The translations under genes were made by a program, and so were the position numbers. Below the pieces are notes generated by a model. The model searched no databases, was not told where the DNA came from, and worked only from the letters and a program-made list of their open reading frames with translations. From positions 1 through 32,623 of the forward strand of contig NZ_LTDM01000018.1 of NCBI RefSeq assembly GCF_001940565.1: a DNA stretch of 32,623 bases, in the 5' to 3' direction. Source of the stretch: Tissierella creatinophila DSM 6911 (lineage in GTDB: Bacteria > Bacillota > Clostridia > Tissierellales > Tissierellaceae). Shown one piece after another: positions 32,288 to 32,623 of the stretch. Position 1 is the stretch's first letter, and the number at the start of each line of letters is the position of its first letter.

Positions 32288-32450
32288 ATAGTTACAAAAG
32301 TTTAGATTTGATTTTAACAATTATACTATTTGTTTTTTTAATAGTTAAGGCTTTACATATAAATTTTATCTATTACTAATAAAGCCCATATAATGATATT
32401 ATTTAATCATACTAGCATTATACTACATTTAATAGTAGATAGTTACAGAA
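32288..32450. promoter_or_regulatory. Candidate LysR binding repeats in the divergent region
   Basis: ATAGTTACAAAA (32288-32299) and ATAGTTACAGAA (32439-32450) differ in one base, with a third ATAGTTA at 32341-32347. Also GGCTTTA (32349-32355) mirrors TAAAGCC (32380-32386). Confidence 0.35.
32320..32348 (-). promoter_or_regulatory. Promoter of the LysR gene
   Basis: Minus-strand TTAACT (32343-32348), a 17-base spacer and a perfect TATAAT (32320-32325). It overlaps the middle ATAGTTA repeat, which would fit autoregulation. Confidence 0.6.
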
Positions 32451-32513
32451 TGTAGTTTTAAAAATTATCTGTGGTTATCCGTAGGATGAAGTAGTAAAGT
32501 AGGAGGTATTAAA

Positions 32514-32623
32514 ATGGCAAGAACAAAAGAAGAATTATTGAAATTATTATCAGATTATGTATATGAAATGGAAGATGAGGAAATAGGAGAAATTGCACAG
32601 GAATATGTAGATGCAGGCTATGA
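32514..32623 (+). CDS. Corrinoid (cobalamin-binding) protein, N-terminal part
   Basis: The gene runs off the right edge; 36 codons are visible. ATG 32514 follows AGGAGG with 7-base spacing. The peptide (MARTKEELLKLLSDYV, acidic EDEEI, then AQEYVDAGY) matches the first helices of the methyltransferase cap domain of MtbC/MtmC-type corrinoid proteins, where an AxxxLDAGxxP pattern occurs. The B12-binding DxHxxG motif lies beyond the window. Divergent from the LysR gene. It would carry methyl groups for a partner methyltransferase not seen here. Confidence 0.65.
   Translation, partial: MARTKEELLKLLSDYVYEMEDEEIGEIAQEYVDAGY

Overview
The base composition (A+T-rich, roughly 30% G+C by eye), the strong purine-rich ribosome sites and the gene families point to an anaerobic low-G+C Firmicute of class Clostridia, perhaps of the Tissierella/Peptostreptococcus type. 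The family evidence is a glycine/proline-reductase-type selenoprotein, amino-acid and peptide use, a corrinoid protein and a YtrA-type GntR regulator. No tRNA, rRNA, insertion sequence, phage gene or CRISPR array was seen. Product names come from sequence motifs read by eye; no database search was run.

Layout, left to right. (1) 1-1771: the tail of an ABC ATPase, a glycosyltransferase gene wrecked by an internal deletion, and a choloylglycine-hydrolase-family Ntn hydrolase. (2) 1809-3295, minus strand: promoter, TPP riboswitch, terminator, a ThiT-like S component and tenA, forming a thiamine salvage unit. (3) 3337-7478: a GntR(YtrA)-ABC ATPase-permease-lipoprotein operon whose fifth gene is a GrdB/PrdB-type selenoprotein read through an in-frame UGA at 7215-7217, with a SECIS-like hairpin just downstream. 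(4) 7516-11912: a rhodanese lipoprotein, two TVP38/TMEM64 membrane proteins, a DUF2064 (TIGR04282-type) transferase, an APH-fold kinase and a TIGR04283-type GT2 transferase. The last five genes overlap one another. (5) 12004-15971, convergent: an ABC importer with a YnjB-like binding protein, two permeases and an ATPase. The gene families of blocks 4 and 5 resemble the E. coli ydjXYZ-ynjABCDEF locus, with a kinase/nucleotidyl-transferase-like/glycosyltransferase trio added. This is the best candidate for an undescribed pathway. (6) 16124-19967: an AIM24-family protein, an MgtA-type Mg2+ ATPase and a YbaK-family deacylase. (7) 20257-22283: an ATP-grasp ligase and an esterase, followed by a perfect Shine-Dalgarno in front of a two-codon ORF. 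(8) 22316-25052, minus: a polar amino-acid ABC importer behind a long structured leader and terminator. (9) 25241-30866: a very large M14-type metallopeptidase, DUF969, DUF979 and pyroglutamyl peptidase, a peptide-use unit. (10) 31362-32623: a LysR regulator divergent from the start of a corrinoid-protein gene.

How the parts may work together (inference). Block 4/5 could import a small molecule, phosphorylate it, activate it with a nucleotide and transfer it to a lipid or glycan, with the TVP38 proteins acting on the membrane side. Selenium appears at least once (the UGA-decoded gene). It may appear again through the LysR, which resembles regulators reported near selenium genes, and through the TIGR04282/04283 families, which were first described in a selenium/arsenosugar context. 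Blocks 8 and 9 fit an organism that lives on peptides and amino acids.
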